From Ordospora colligata OC4 (taxonomy: Eukaryota; Microsporidia; Ordosporidae), in contig NW_014575400.1 of the NCBI RefSeq assembly GCF_000803265.1, positions 147,631-211,630 on the forward strand: DNA of 64,000 nt, in the 5' to 3' direction. Position 1 is the first letter of the stretch, and each line of letters opens with the position of its first letter. The translations under genes were made by a program, and so were the position numbers. Positions 9,292 through 18,400 of the stretch are shown here, piece after piece. Under the pieces are notes generated by a model. That model did no database searches. It had not been told where the DNA came from and saw only the letters and a program-made list of their open reading frames with translations.

Positions 9292-9771
9292 ATGAACAAA
9301 GGAATGCCTTCGAAGGTATCTCTTGTGAAGGCAGTTGATGGACAGATGGAGCCTGAAAACCAGTCAGATAATTGGTGTCGCCACTTTGGAACAAAGACTA
9401 AAGGAAGACTTGTTCTGAATGCGCATGAAGTGGAGTACTTGAATGGCAATAATGAATCTAATTGTTGTATTATGACGAAGGCTTACTTCTTCATTAAGAG
9501 CAATTGTTGCAATCTTCTTCTTGATTTGAACGGCGACTTTATGCTGTATAAAAAGCACAAGAACTTCAACCGAAAAAAGGACAAACCTATGTGTTCTATG
9601 AAATTTGTTGGCAGTGATGATGCAGCAAGAGATGCTATTGGATGTATTGGAGGAATATTGAGCAAAGAAAGCCTTGGATTTTGTGTGCTATCTGAGTCTC
9701 AATTTACGTTTTTGAAGGTGACGAAGATGGAGTGTTTAGATATGAAAACACCATTAAAGTTAAAGAAGTAG
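9292..9771 (+). CDS. tRNA-splicing endonuclease subunit, Sen54-like (tentative)
   Basis: A 159-aa protein. The middle reads RLVLNAHEVEYLNGNN, comparable to the 'L.peEalyLle.g' helix of tRNA endonuclease subunits. DFMLYKKHKNFNRKKDKP then resembles the Sen54 C-terminal 'F.VYk...FkrK.P..P' block, followed by a strand-like VLSESQFTFLKVTKME. There is no catalytic His-Lys set, consistent with a structural subunit. If right, it takes part in intron removal from pre-tRNA in the nucleus. CCC occurs 3 bp before the ATG. The similarity is short, so the assignment is tentative. Confidence 0.4.
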   Translation: MNKGMPSKVSLVKAVDGQMEPENQSDNWCRHFGTKTKGRLVLNAHEVEYLNGNNESNCCIMTKAYFFIKSNCCNLLLDLNGDFMLYKKHKNFNRKKDKPMCSMKFVGSDDAARDAIGCIGGILSKESLGFCVLSESQFTFLKVTKMECLDMKTPLKLKK

Positions 9772-9851
9772 GCTTTACGGATTGCTGATGAATGCCAGTG
9801 TTGTGGTCAAAGGCTGTATGAGTGATTTGGATATTTCAATGCATGCCCCTG

Positions 9852-10598
9852 ATGAGCAGCAAAACGGGTGAACAGGAGCATTTGACGAAGACAATCATAG
9901 TTACAGGGTTTACGGATGAGGCTCAACATGAAGAGGTCAGAGACAGACTTGAAGAGATGTTTGATGTGAAGGAGTGCTATACGATCCAAAATGATTATCG
10001 GGTGCTTTGTGTTCTGTTTTATGATGAGAGGAAGGCCAGAGAAGCGTTTGAGCATGTGAAAGAACACGAAAGACTGTCAGCAAGCCATATCATAAGCAAA
10101 TATGAGATTCCAAGGGAGATAGACAAGTGTGACGAGTCTAAGAATCAGAGCACGTTAGTTTTTACATTTAAAAATTCGAATGCATCTGTGGATGACAAAG
10201 AGTTTTCTGAGCAGATTGAGAAGTTTGGTGAAGTGAAGGAGATCAGATATGTCAAGACTCACCAACGATGTGTTGAATTCTATGACTCGAGGAGTGCTAG
10301 TGCAGCATTTCACGGGATGAACGAGCTGAGCTTTATGGATGGAGTTATACAGGCAAAGTGGGTGTGGGACCTCTCGACAAAGACAAGATGGGAGTTGATT
10401 AGGCTAACAGATAGTATTTTGAAGGAGTGCAAACTAGAGATGAAAGCACCACCAAAACGAGATGTAGAAGAGATACGGGACGATGTAAAGAAGAGAAGAG
10501 TGCCCGAAGGGCGCCAAAGAAACATCTTTCTTCATAGATTCGACATGTTTCTACTATCTCACATTGACGAGATTAATGAGGAGTACATTAATAATTAA
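9852..10598 (+). CDS. RNA-binding protein with two RRM-like domains
   Basis: A 248-aa protein. RRM-like domain 1 is at about residues 10-85 (KTIIVTGF as RNP2, then VLCVLFYDERKAREAF as a loose RNP1). Domain 2 is at about 100-175 (STLVFTFKN and HQRCVEFYDSRSASAAFHGM). The pattern of the second domain recalls Mei2/La-related RRMs. A basic helical C-terminus follows (PPKRDVEEIRDDVKKRR). The target RNA is unknown. The start at the eleventh codon of the open frame was chosen because CCC lies just upstream (ATGCCCCTGATG). A 168-bp spacer separates it from the convergent eL40 gene. Confidence 0.65.
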   Translation: MSSKTGEQEHLTKTIIVTGFTDEAQHEEVRDRLEEMFDVKECYTIQNDYRVLCVLFYDERKAREAFEHVKEHERLSASHIISKYEIPREIDKCDESKNQSTLVFTFKNSNASVDDKEFSEQIEKFGEVKEIRYVKTHQRCVEFYDSRSASAAFHGMNELSFMDGVIQAKWVWDLSTKTRWELIRLTDSILKECKLEMKAPPKRDVEEIRDDVKKRRVPEGRQRNIFLHRFDMFLLSHIDEINEEYINN

Positions 10599-10766
10599 AC
10601 CTAAGTTATATTATATGTTATATAAACTGGTTTGCTATCTATGCCCAGTAAGTAAGTTTGCTGTTGTTGTATGTCTTAGTATAAACAGAATATCCATGTC
10701 TACACAAGGATAGTTTGTGAATAGCTCAGTGGTAATTTTATGAAATGAAGATTTAATTATTAGTTC

Positions 10767-11168
10767 TTATTTCTTAGAGGTGGTGTTTTTTGCATCCTTT
10801 TTGCACCTAAGATCTGAACATTGGCATTTTCTGCATATCGATGCTTTGATTGCGCACCTTGCATAACATCCACGACAGATCATTTTGCTTGTTACTCTTT
10901 GATGTAGTGCAAGAGCCTTGTCGTTTTCAGACATGTTTCCTCCTCCACCAAGTACTTTCGGAGATGCTTGAACAATGTCAAGATTCTGTATTCCACACGC
11001 AGCGATTGTTTTGAAGCCTTCAAGTACATTTGTGTTGTGTAGCAGTGTAATCGCATCTGAGTTTATTCCAAATATACTACACACTGATTTCCTCAGCAAC
11101 GATATGGACGAAAGTGCCTCTACCTGGAGAAATGATGTTTCTCCACCGAACCTCAATCCGATCTGCAT
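10767..11168 (-). CDS. RPL40: Degenerate ubiquitin-like/ribosomal protein eL40 fusion
   Basis: A 133-aa precursor. Residues 1-77 align with ubiquitin from MQI through the Gly-Gly end but are very diverged (VLGGGG instead of LRLRGG). Positions equivalent to ubiquitin Lys48 and Lys63 are Asn. Residues about 78-133 are eL40, with KMICRGCYARCAIKASICRKC giving its zinc-binding cysteines. The ubiquitin-like part is presumably cleaved after the glycines, releasing eL40 for the 60S subunit. In most eukaryotes the ubiquitin fused to eL40 is nearly invariant, so this copy is probably kept only as a folding or assembly chaperone (inference). Confidence 0.85.
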   Translation of the reverse strand: MQIGLRFGGETSFLQVEALSSISLLRKSVCSIFGINSDAITLLHNTNVLEGFKTIAACGIQNLDIVQASPKVLGGGGNMSENDKALALHQRVTSKMICRGCYARCAIKASICRKCQCSDLRCKKDAKNTTSKK

Positions 11169-11190
11169 TGTTAAAGGGTAAAAATTTTAG
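11169..11190 (-). promoter_or_regulatory. Ribosomal-protein promoter elements of the eL40 gene
   Basis: On the minus strand, AAAATTTT (complement of 11181-11188) is followed by CCC (complement of 11176-11178) 7 bp before the ATG. AAATTTT plus CCC is the arrangement reported upstream of highly expressed microsporidian genes. Confidence 0.55.
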
Positions 11191-11312
11191 GATGTATATC
11201 TATGAACACAATTGGTTTGAAAGCAAGCATATTTGCATGAATAGCAGTAAGCATGTATTGATACTTTGTTTGATAATGTATCTTATTGATGATGCGATTA
11301 TGCTAACAAGAT

Positions 11313-11573
11313 TTATTGAAATATCTTGTGATATTCCCATAGCATCCTACACATAGGACAAACCTTTCTCTGCTGTAGCCAAAGTGAAAGACAATGTGTA
11401 TGGAACGTGTGATTACACTTTCCTATGCATGGTTTGCAGTCTATTGGGTGTTTACACTTGGAACACACCTGATCGAATCCTTGTTGGCATATTCCGCAGA
11501 TATCATCATCGATGTTCCATTTCCATGTGTATACGGGATAAACCTTCTTAATCTTGATGTCGATTGTGCTCAT
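11313..11573 (-). CDS. APC11: Anaphase-promoting complex RING-H2 subunit Apc11
   Basis: An 86-aa RING-H2 protein, the catalytic E2-binding subunit of the APC/C ubiquitin ligase driving mitotic exit. The opening KIKKVYPVYTWKWNIDDDICGICQQ follows Apc11 ('...WngVatW.W...dd.CGICr..F'). The zinc ligands run CGIC, CSKC, C..C, CNHTFHTHCLSLWL and CPMC. The length matches yeast and human Apc11 (84-165 aa). Rbx1/Hrt1 is the close alternative, but the TWKWNIDDDICGIC spacing favours Apc11. CCC occurs upstream of the ATG on the minus strand. Confidence 0.88.
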   Translation of the reverse strand: MSTIDIKIKKVYPVYTWKWNIDDDICGICQQGFDQVCSKCKHPIDCKPCIGKCNHTFHTHCLSLWLQQRKVCPMCRMLWEYHKIFQ

Positions 11574-11660
11574 TGCACAGGATGGGCTTGGGCTGTTAGA
11601 TTGTGAATCCAGCTATTTTGAATGAAATGTGATGCAGGCTGTAAATTTGTATGGACTGAA

Positions 11661-11706
11661 TAAAATTTTGCAATTCACACATATGGGAGAAAAAAGTATC
11701 CCTGGA
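11661..11706 (+). promoter_or_regulatory. Promoter elements of the uL22 gene
   Basis: AAAATTTT at 11662-11669 and CCC at 11700-11702, 4 bp before the ATG at 11707. The CCC position decides between the upstream in-frame Met codons and the ATG that matches the family start. Confidence 0.55.
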
Positions 11707-12258
11707 ATGGTGATGAAGTATAGTTATGAGATAAACGATCCGTCGAAGGCAGTGAAGGCAAGGATTGACAATGCAAAGGTGAGTTTCAAGAACACACGGG
11801 AAGCGTCTGGGACGCTACGTAAGCGCAAGGTGGTCGATGCGATTCAGTATCTGAAGAATGTGATTGCAAAGACGGAGTGTGTTCCATTCTGTAGGTATAG
11901 CCGAGGATGTGGGAGGACTGCACAGGCAAGGAAGTTTAGTGTGCCTGACAGAGAAGTTACCAAGCCCAATGGGGAGAAGGCAATTAAAAGAGGATATGTG
12001 CAGGTGAAAGGCAGATGGCCGAAAAAGTCAGCGGAGTTTCTGATCAATCTTCTTGAGAATCTGAAGGAGAATGCAGTATCGAAAGGACTGGAAGTTGAGG
12101 AGCTTGTGATAACGCATGTGCAGGTGAATAAGGCGCCTAAGATCTATGGAAGGACTTTCAGAGCACATGGAAGAGTGAATCCGTTCAACAAGAGTCCGTG
12201 CCATATCCAGATGGTTGCGGAGGTGATAGGAAATAATGATGTGAGCATTGAAGCCTGA
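11707..12258 (+). CDS. RPL17: 60S ribosomal protein uL22 (L17)
   Basis: A 183-aa large-subunit protein lining the peptide exit tunnel. The start [19 protein letters not shown] aligns with the family's 'MVRYs..p.npTKscKaR'. Further conserved blocks are [26 protein letters not shown] and [21 protein letters not shown], ending in SPCHIQM. The open frame continues 26 codons upstream, but that part is not conserved and overlaps the promoter elements. Complete. It is followed 57 bp later by PRE7 on the same strand. Confidence 0.96.
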   Translation: MVMKYSYEINDPSKAVKARIDNAKVSFKNTREASGTLRKRKVVDAIQYLKNVIAKTECVPFCRYSRGCGRTAQARKFSVPDREVTKPNGEKAIKRGYVQVKGRWPKKSAEFLINLLENLKENAVSKGLEVEELVITHVQVNKAPKIYGRTFRAHGRVNPFNKSPCHIQMVAEVIGNNDVSIEA

Positions 12259-12315
12259 GATTAAAGCATTCTTTTTATTTTGTGAATGATATTGTTTTGG
12301 AAAGGCCCTTGTAAT

Positions 12316-13215
12316 ATGAGAATGAGGTTGAATGAATTGCGAATGAACAGAAGATTGAACAAGGAAGTGGATTGTGAGTTGATCAAGATGTATGGTGGAC
12401 AAGAGAGTGAAAGTTGTTTTGACGGAGTAGATTCTGAGATGCAATTATGTGGAGAGATGATGAAGAAGACCTGGAACGAAGGATTGTTTGTTGATGGAGA
12501 AGATGGAGATATGCGTATTAGACAGAAACAAGTGATGGACATGAGTGAAGATACCAATATGAGGATGAAGAAGGAGGATGAAGAAAGATTTAATCCGTAT
12601 GACGATAATTCAGGAACAACAGTATGTTTGAAGCAAGAAGGATTTATTGTTATTTCGGCAGACACAAGGCACTCTTCAAGCATGGGCATAAACTCACGTG
12701 AGATGTCGAAGATATACCGGCTTGGTGATTTTTTTCTGACAGCAACTGGATTTTATGCAGATGGGCATGAAGTGTATGTGAAGATGATGTATGAGATCAA
12801 GAAGTACGAGGGGGATGGTCGAATGAGTATACACAGTGCAGCGAATATGCTCTCGAAGATTCTGTACTCAAAGAGGTTTTTCCCATACTATGCGTTTTGT
12901 ACGCTGAGTGGATTTGAAGGTAGAAAGCCATATGTATATGGATATGATCCATTGGGATCGTTTGGATCTGTGACTTGTATTTGCAATGGAAGTGGAAAGC
13001 CTATGATACAGCCGCTTCTTGATTCGTTTATTGACAAGAAGAACTGGTACGGTGCAAGCAGCACGAATGTGAGTGAGGAGGATTGTGTAAGGCTTGTTGC
13101 AAAGGCATTTAATGCAGCAGCCGAGAGGGATGTGAAGACGAAGGACGGATTGGAAGTGTATGTTTTGAGGGATGGGAGTGTTGAAAGAAGGATGATTGCG
13201 TTGAGAAGAGATTAA
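12316..13215 (+). CDS. PRE7: 20S proteasome subunit beta 6
   Basis: A 299-aa, catalytically inactive beta-ring subunit. The conserved core starts near residue 93 with RFNPYDDNSGTTVCLKQEGF, matching yeast Pre7 'QFNPYGDNGGTILgIaGEDF', and continues with ISADTRHSSSMGINSRE, KRFFPYYAFCTLSGFEG, YDPLGSFG and AAERDVKTKDGLEV to an LRRD end. The usual catalytic Thr context is not expected in beta 6. Odd: about 90 residues precede the core, where yeast has about 20, and this part is Met/Glu-rich. CCC 9 bp before the ATG at 12316 supports the long form; Met codons at 12535 and 12541 would give a normal-length protein. Confidence 0.92.
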   Translation: MRMRLNELRMNRRLNKEVDCELIKMYGGQESESCFDGVDSEMQLCGEMMKKTWNEGLFVDGEDGDMRIRQKQVMDMSEDTNMRMKKEDEERFNPYDDNSGTTVCLKQEGFIVISADTRHSSSMGINSREMSKIYRLGDFFLTATGFYADGHEVYVKMMYEIKKYEGDGRMSIHSAANMLSKILYSKRFFPYYAFCTLSGFEGRKPYVYGYDPLGSFGSVTCICNGSGKPMIQPLLDSFIDKKNWYGASSTNVSEEDCVRLVAKAFNAAAERDVKTKDGLEVYVLRDGSVERRMIALRRD

Positions 13216-13309
13216 ATTCTGTTTGGTTTATGCGGATGGATTGTTTTTTATGGATTGGGATGCATGAATTTATTTGAAACATAAGTAATGATAAGTGAAT
13301 CCCCAATTA

Positions 13310-15244
13310 ATGAGTTTTTTGATTTTTATGTTTATGCTGTTTGTGTATTCTGAGAGTCTTGGAATCAGATATGATGATATTATCAGTAAGTGGGTAACTT
13401 ATGAAAGGAGGAGGATGGCAGACAAGACATTTGATCCAGTGCAGGCGATGTTTGTGATTGAGGATGGAATGCCGTGTACTGCATTAGTAATGGGTAGGAA
13501 TGCTATTTCTAGTGCAGTTGAGATGTTTGAAGATGGATTTGAAGGGATACCCAGCGGGGGGAATATTGAGAATGCTTCTGAAGGAAGATACAGGGTCAAA
13601 GGATATGAAACGGAGATTGATGTGAAGGGAATGAATTATCTGTGCCTGAAGACAGGGATTGATGCTTTTAGGCACGTCAAGTTAGAGAGTGTGGACAAGG
13701 TTGGGATTGCATACAGGACATATTTTGGAGCGGAGCAGGCCATGGAGCTTGGAGAGAGTTTGGCTGATGTGGTGGATATGGAAGAGGTGTATGTGGTGCC
13801 TGAAGCTCTTTGTGGACTTGTATCCAAAGTTGGACACATAGATGGAGAAGCTGAATTTTTGTGTTTGGTGATATCTATGAGTGGAAGCAAGGGAATGCTT
13901 TCGTTGTATGATGTTGAGATAAGAGAGAGGAAAAGGAAATTTAAGAACCGAGCTCATGTTGAATGCCCGATGGTAAGTGACAGGACGATACAACGGATGA
14001 TTTATGAAGAGATAGAAGCTGAGCTTAGGAGGGATATACAAAGCAAGGAAGATGTGAGCGATGAGAAGAAGGATGTGACGTTTTACCCGCGAACTGGAGA
14101 AGGGCAATTGTATGATTTGAAGGTTGATATGAAACCTGTGTACAAGGAGGTCAGTAAAGGATTGAGGTACAAGGAGATAGTTGAAAACATTAAGATAATT
14201 GAAGGAGTACCGATAGTTGATGAGGAGGAGAATGTAAGGTATGTGGTTGAGGCGCCTGTGTTTAACACTGGGAACATACAGAAGATGATAATGAAAGCAG
14301 TTGAAGAAGATCGGAAGAAAATAGAAAATACGGTTGAGAAAGTTTATGCGATGATTGATGCAGAGAGAAAAGATGGAAAGCAGATTTCTGTGATAATGCG
14401 ATCTGAGTTTAGCGAGAATCCTGTTTTTGACGAAGTGTTCAAGATGTTTGGAAAGAGAGAGCATGTAAAAGCGGAAGATATTGAGCAGGGAGCGGCAAGG
14501 GTGTTAAGGAGCCAATGCGAGGTTGAGGATGAGAAGTATCTGCGTGTTTTGAGAAAAGAGAGTCAAGGAAAGAGATACTTGGATGAGGTGAAGCTACGCA
14601 AGGATGTAGATGCAATAAGAGCAGAAGTGGAGAACGATGGAATTGAGAAGATGTTTGGAGGAGCCGAGATTAATGAAGAGGATAAGTTTTTTATGAGGAT
14701 TGGCGAAATGAATAGCTGTGAGGAGCTGGAGAGGGTGAGGAGTAGATGGAATGAGCTGAAGAGAATGGAGAGTGAAAGGCAGAGGGAACTTGTAAGCAGG
14801 ATTAGTAATTTGGAGAGTTTGAGGAAGGCAATACAGGAAGGAAAGAAGAAGCAAAAGGAGGTGAGTGAGCCATGGAAGGAACAGATTAGAGGATATGTTG
14901 AGAAAGCAGATTTGGCGTATAAACAGATGAGTAAAGACATGAAGTCGAGGAGTGTAGATATTGAGGATGCAGAGCTTGAGCTAGTAGTCAAGGTGAAGAT
15001 GGCGACTGGTGAATATGACGAAAAGATCAGAAAGGAGAAAGAAGCCAAAGAAGCACAACAGAAGAGTGCTAAGGAAGTCAAAGAAGGGGATGTGAGGGAT
15101 AATATTGATGAAGAAAAGGGAACCACAAGTGGAGATGATGAAAGAAATAAAGATGAGCATGGAGTAGGAGAAAATAAGAGCGATGGAGGAAGTAATTGTA
15201 GTGGAAAGGAAGGAGTCTCGGATGAAGAAAAACAAGAGTTATAA
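13310..15244 (+). CDS. Highly diverged ER-lumenal Hsp70 (Lhs1/GRP170-like)
   Basis: A 644-aa protein with a signal peptide (MSFLIFMFMLFVYSESLG) and a C-terminal KQEL, an HDEL/KDEL-like ER retention signal. The body keeps only a faint Hsp70 plan. VGIAYRTYFGAEQAMELGESLA corresponds to the 'vP.yF...qR.al..Aa..AG' block. KQISVIMRSEFSENPVFDEVFKMFG followed by VKAEDIEQGAARVL corresponds to 'i..V.lvGGsSRiP.vq..l......N.dEavA.GAA'. The last 200 residues are charged, helical and Lys/Glu-rich. The glycine-rich phosphate loops of Hsp70 are not recognisable, so ATPase activity is doubtful. Probably a GRP170/Lhs1 nucleotide-exchange partner of BiP (inference). CCC precedes the ATG. Confidence 0.6.
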   Translation: MSFLIFMFMLFVYSESLGIRYDDIISKWVTYERRRMADKTFDPVQAMFVIEDGMPCTALVMGRNAISSAVEMFEDGFEGIPSGGNIENASEGRYRVKGYETEIDVKGMNYLCLKTGIDAFRHVKLESVDKVGIAYRTYFGAEQAMELGESLADVVDMEEVYVVPEALCGLVSKVGHIDGEAEFLCLVISMSGSKGMLSLYDVEIRERKRKFKNRAHVECPMVSDRTIQRMIYEEIEAELRRDIQSKEDVSDEKKDVTFYPRTGEGQLYDLKVDMKPVYKEVSKGLRYKEIVENIKIIEGVPIVDEEENVRYVVEAPVFNTGNIQKMIMKAVEEDRKKIENTVEKVYAMIDAERKDGKQISVIMRSEFSENPVFDEVFKMFGKREHVKAEDIEQGAARVLRSQCEVEDEKYLRVLRKESQGKRYLDEVKLRKDVDAIRAEVENDGIEKMFGGAEINEEDKFFMRIGEMNSCEELERVRSRWNELKRMESERQRELVSRISNLESLRKAIQEGKKKQKEVSEPWKEQIRGYVEKADLAYKQMSKDMKSRSVDIEDAELELVVKVKMATGEYDEKIRKEKEAKEAQQKSAKEVKEGDVRDNIDEEKGTTSGDDERNKDEHGVGENKSDGGSNCSGKEGVSDEEKQEL

Positions 15245-15304
15245 TCAATGAGAGATATAAGGCAAAAGAGTTATAATCAATGAAAGGTAAGAACAAGAGT
15301 TATA
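15232..15304 (+). repeat. Short direct repeats duplicating the 3' end of the Hsp70-like gene
   Basis: AAGAGTTATAATCAATGA occurs over the stop codon (about 15234-15251) and again at about 15266-15283, with a partial third copy near 15295. The first copy contains the last codons and TAA of the gene, so the repeat looks like local slippage duplication of the gene end. The rest of the 246-bp spacer before DOP1 is AT-rich without a gene. Confidence 0.7.
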
Positions 15305-15490
15305 GGAGATGAGAGTTATAAAGTGAATGGAATTTATTAAAGACGATTGTTTTATTGTATTTATGGTTTTGATGATTTTATGTTTGTGATGAGCTCTTAA
15401 TTGAAATATGGAATAGCTTATGATGGAGGAGGTAATCGAGAAGGAAGGAATGGGAATGTGGTTATAGCATAGAAAAATGAGCCCTTGTTG

Positions 15491-18400
15491 ATGGACAATA
15501 GCAAAGCGAAGTATGAGGCAGAGATTACGAAGAAGCTTGATGCATTTAAGAATGCGAAGGAATGGTCTGATTTTATTTCTTTGCTGAATTCACTTGACAG
15601 CACTATCAAAAGATATGCGATTGCGGATGTTCCCAAGAAGAAGCTTTTGTTCAAACGATTGAATCAGTGCCTGAATCCAGGATTGCCAGCTGGTGTGCAC
15701 AACAAGGCGTTGGAAACGTACTCTTTGGTGTTTGGGAAGCTTTCAAGAGAGGACTTTGTGAAAGAGTTTGACTTTCTGACGCTTGGTCTTTTTACGTTTT
15801 CTGCGCATAGTCGGATTCTTGTGACTGGATCGTTTTTGGATGTGCTTGAGAAGTATATTATTCCACTTGGAAAGTGTATTGAGAAGTATTGCAAGAGTGT
15901 TTTGATTGGACTGTTTCCACCGATGGAGTTTGAGTCTGGAGAGTACTACAACCGAGCAAGATTGATAATGATGGACTTTAGGAAGTTTGTATCGACGGAT
16001 ATGTTTTATCACTCACTCTGGAGTATTTTTTTGAATGATGAGAGATTGAGAATGTCTATATCAAACTACATATTTGATGCAGAAAAGGAGGATGTGATAC
16101 ATGACAGCATGAAGCTTGTATCTAAGGCGTTGTGTGCAGGTCTAGCAAGCGAATCTGCGTTGGTTGTGAGACGATGTCTTGATTTATTGATATATGTGTT
16201 TGCAGACACAGGTAGTATTGAGGATGGAATGATTACTTGTGACCTTGTTGAGGCAGTTGTGAAGCTTTTTGTAAAGAGGGATCTTTCGCTCAACAAGAGG
16301 ATTTATGCATGGATGAAGTTGAATGAGAGAGCTTGCAGATCGGATTTGGCGCTTCTTACGAATGTGATGAGGAGGTTTATTGCAAGAAGCAGTGCTGAGG
16401 ACATGCAGTTTTTTTTCAGGATTCTGATAACACTACAGGACAAAGGGAACCTGTGCGAGGTTATTATGTATAATCTTGTGTTTGAAGTTCTTGAGAGTCT
16501 TAGACAGCATAGTAATGGAGATTTTGTAAGTGTGATCAGTGGAGAGTTTTTAGAGGGACATAATGAGAAGATAGACGTTCTGAAGATAGCAAAGGTGTTT
16601 TTGACAAGTGATCTTGATGGGATGTGGAGGATATTCTATATGAAGTTAAGAAAGGAGCTTATTGAAGAGAATGAATGCGAGATGGTTAGCATGAATGATG
16701 AGTGTATTAGTGTTGATGGCATGAGATTGGGTTCTGTACAAGACCGTTATATTGAATCTTGGAATACAAATGAATGTATTTTTACAGATGTGAGTCAAGA
16801 GCAGAAAATAAAATGTGATGATAGATATGATGCAAGAGAAATAATGAAGATGCAGTTTGATACGGGAATGCGTCTTGGTTGTGACGAGATGCTTGATATT
16901 GTAAGATATGTTGTTGAGGAACATGTGATGGTTGATGTGGAGGTCTGTAAGTATCATCTTCCGTTTTTGACTGGCCTTGTGCTGCAGAATTCCCAACAGT
17001 TTGATTTTGGAGTGCTGCTTAGATTTTTGAGGCTGAGCATTGAAGTGATGAAGCTTGAGGAAGGGAATCCAGGAAGGCAAGAATGTATGCAGGAGATGGT
17101 TTACAGATTTTATATTGAAGAGAATACCGAACTTCTGAAGTTTATACAACCTTGGCTGCTCAGTGAGATTTCCGTACATCTTGAACGTGTTATTGAGTTT
17201 GATGCAGAACGTCTATTACCGCTAATGATTGAGTTTATGAAGAAATATGGAGTTGGCGTGTTTTCGAATGAGTTTATGCAACGATACCATGAGATTGTGT
17301 TGAATATGCCTGCGGGCGTTATTAAGAAGCATTTACAGGTTTATGAGATGATTGACATAAATAAGCTTGATTGCTTGATAATGTTTGAGACTCTGTGGGA
17401 AAGATTTTGTATGAGTGGGAAGGGAGCATGTTTGAAGAAGAAGGTTAAGCAGGTGGATGAAGGGTTGAATGAATGGAGATATGAACTGGATGTTGAAGTC
17501 AGTGATGTATGTGTGGCAAGCACAGCGAGAAGTAATGCAAATGCGGACCTAATGAAAGAAGGCCTGATGTTGCATTGGGATTGTGATCATTGGCTGTTTG
17601 CAGAGCTTATATGGCTATACAATGATGTTTTCAACGGGGAGTTTGAAAGGTTTCTTCTGGAAAAGATAGGAGAAGGGCAGGTTAAAGAAGTGGGATGTTT
17701 TCTAATTGCAAAGATTGAGGAGTTCAAGGGAGAGTTTGACTTTATGGAGGTATACTATGTAATCAATTGCAAGCTTGATGCCGAGGATTCTGTGTTGGAC
17801 ATGCTCTTATGCTCTTTAACATATTTTGATGATATATTTTTGTATCTTATTAGGAGCATCGAGAGATCATGCATGAATGTGAGTGAGAGAATGATTAATG
17901 GTGTATCTGATACTAATCGGATTTTTGGGGTTCTTAGATGTATAAGGAATCTATTGAGGCACTCGAGAAGATTCAGGAATTTGCTTCGGGAATCAGAAAA
18001 TTTAATAGAGTCTAAGGTATTTCTTCCAGGTGCGAATGTGAATGCGAAGGAAATGGTTTACAGGATGCTTGTGCATTTACTTGTACATAAACATGGATGT
18101 AGACAAATGAACATTGAAGTAGTGCAGATGCTTGAAGTGCTTGTGAGGAAAGGGATCCTGGATGGTGCTACATTGAATGTAATTGATGTTTTGAGGATTG
18201 CTGAGGTTGCAAAGGAAAATAGAGAAGATTCGGTGATTGTTCTTGGGATTGGATCAATACTTAGACATAGTGGCAATGCTTCTGTGATTTGTGAAGTTTG
18301 TGTGATTCTTGATAGTTGGTGTTTCTACTATCATGAGATGCTTGAATATATTTTTTCACTGCCTGATAGACTGCAGAGGAAAATTATTGCGAATGTGATG

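Noticed and set aside
10648..10679. GTAAGT...CTTAG intron-like string between the RRM gene and eL40
   Set aside because: No flanking exons with a usable frame and no TAATTT before the AG, unlike both supported introns.
11394..11606. 70-aa plus-strand frame over APC11
   Set aside because: Antisense shadow of a clear RING-H2 gene.
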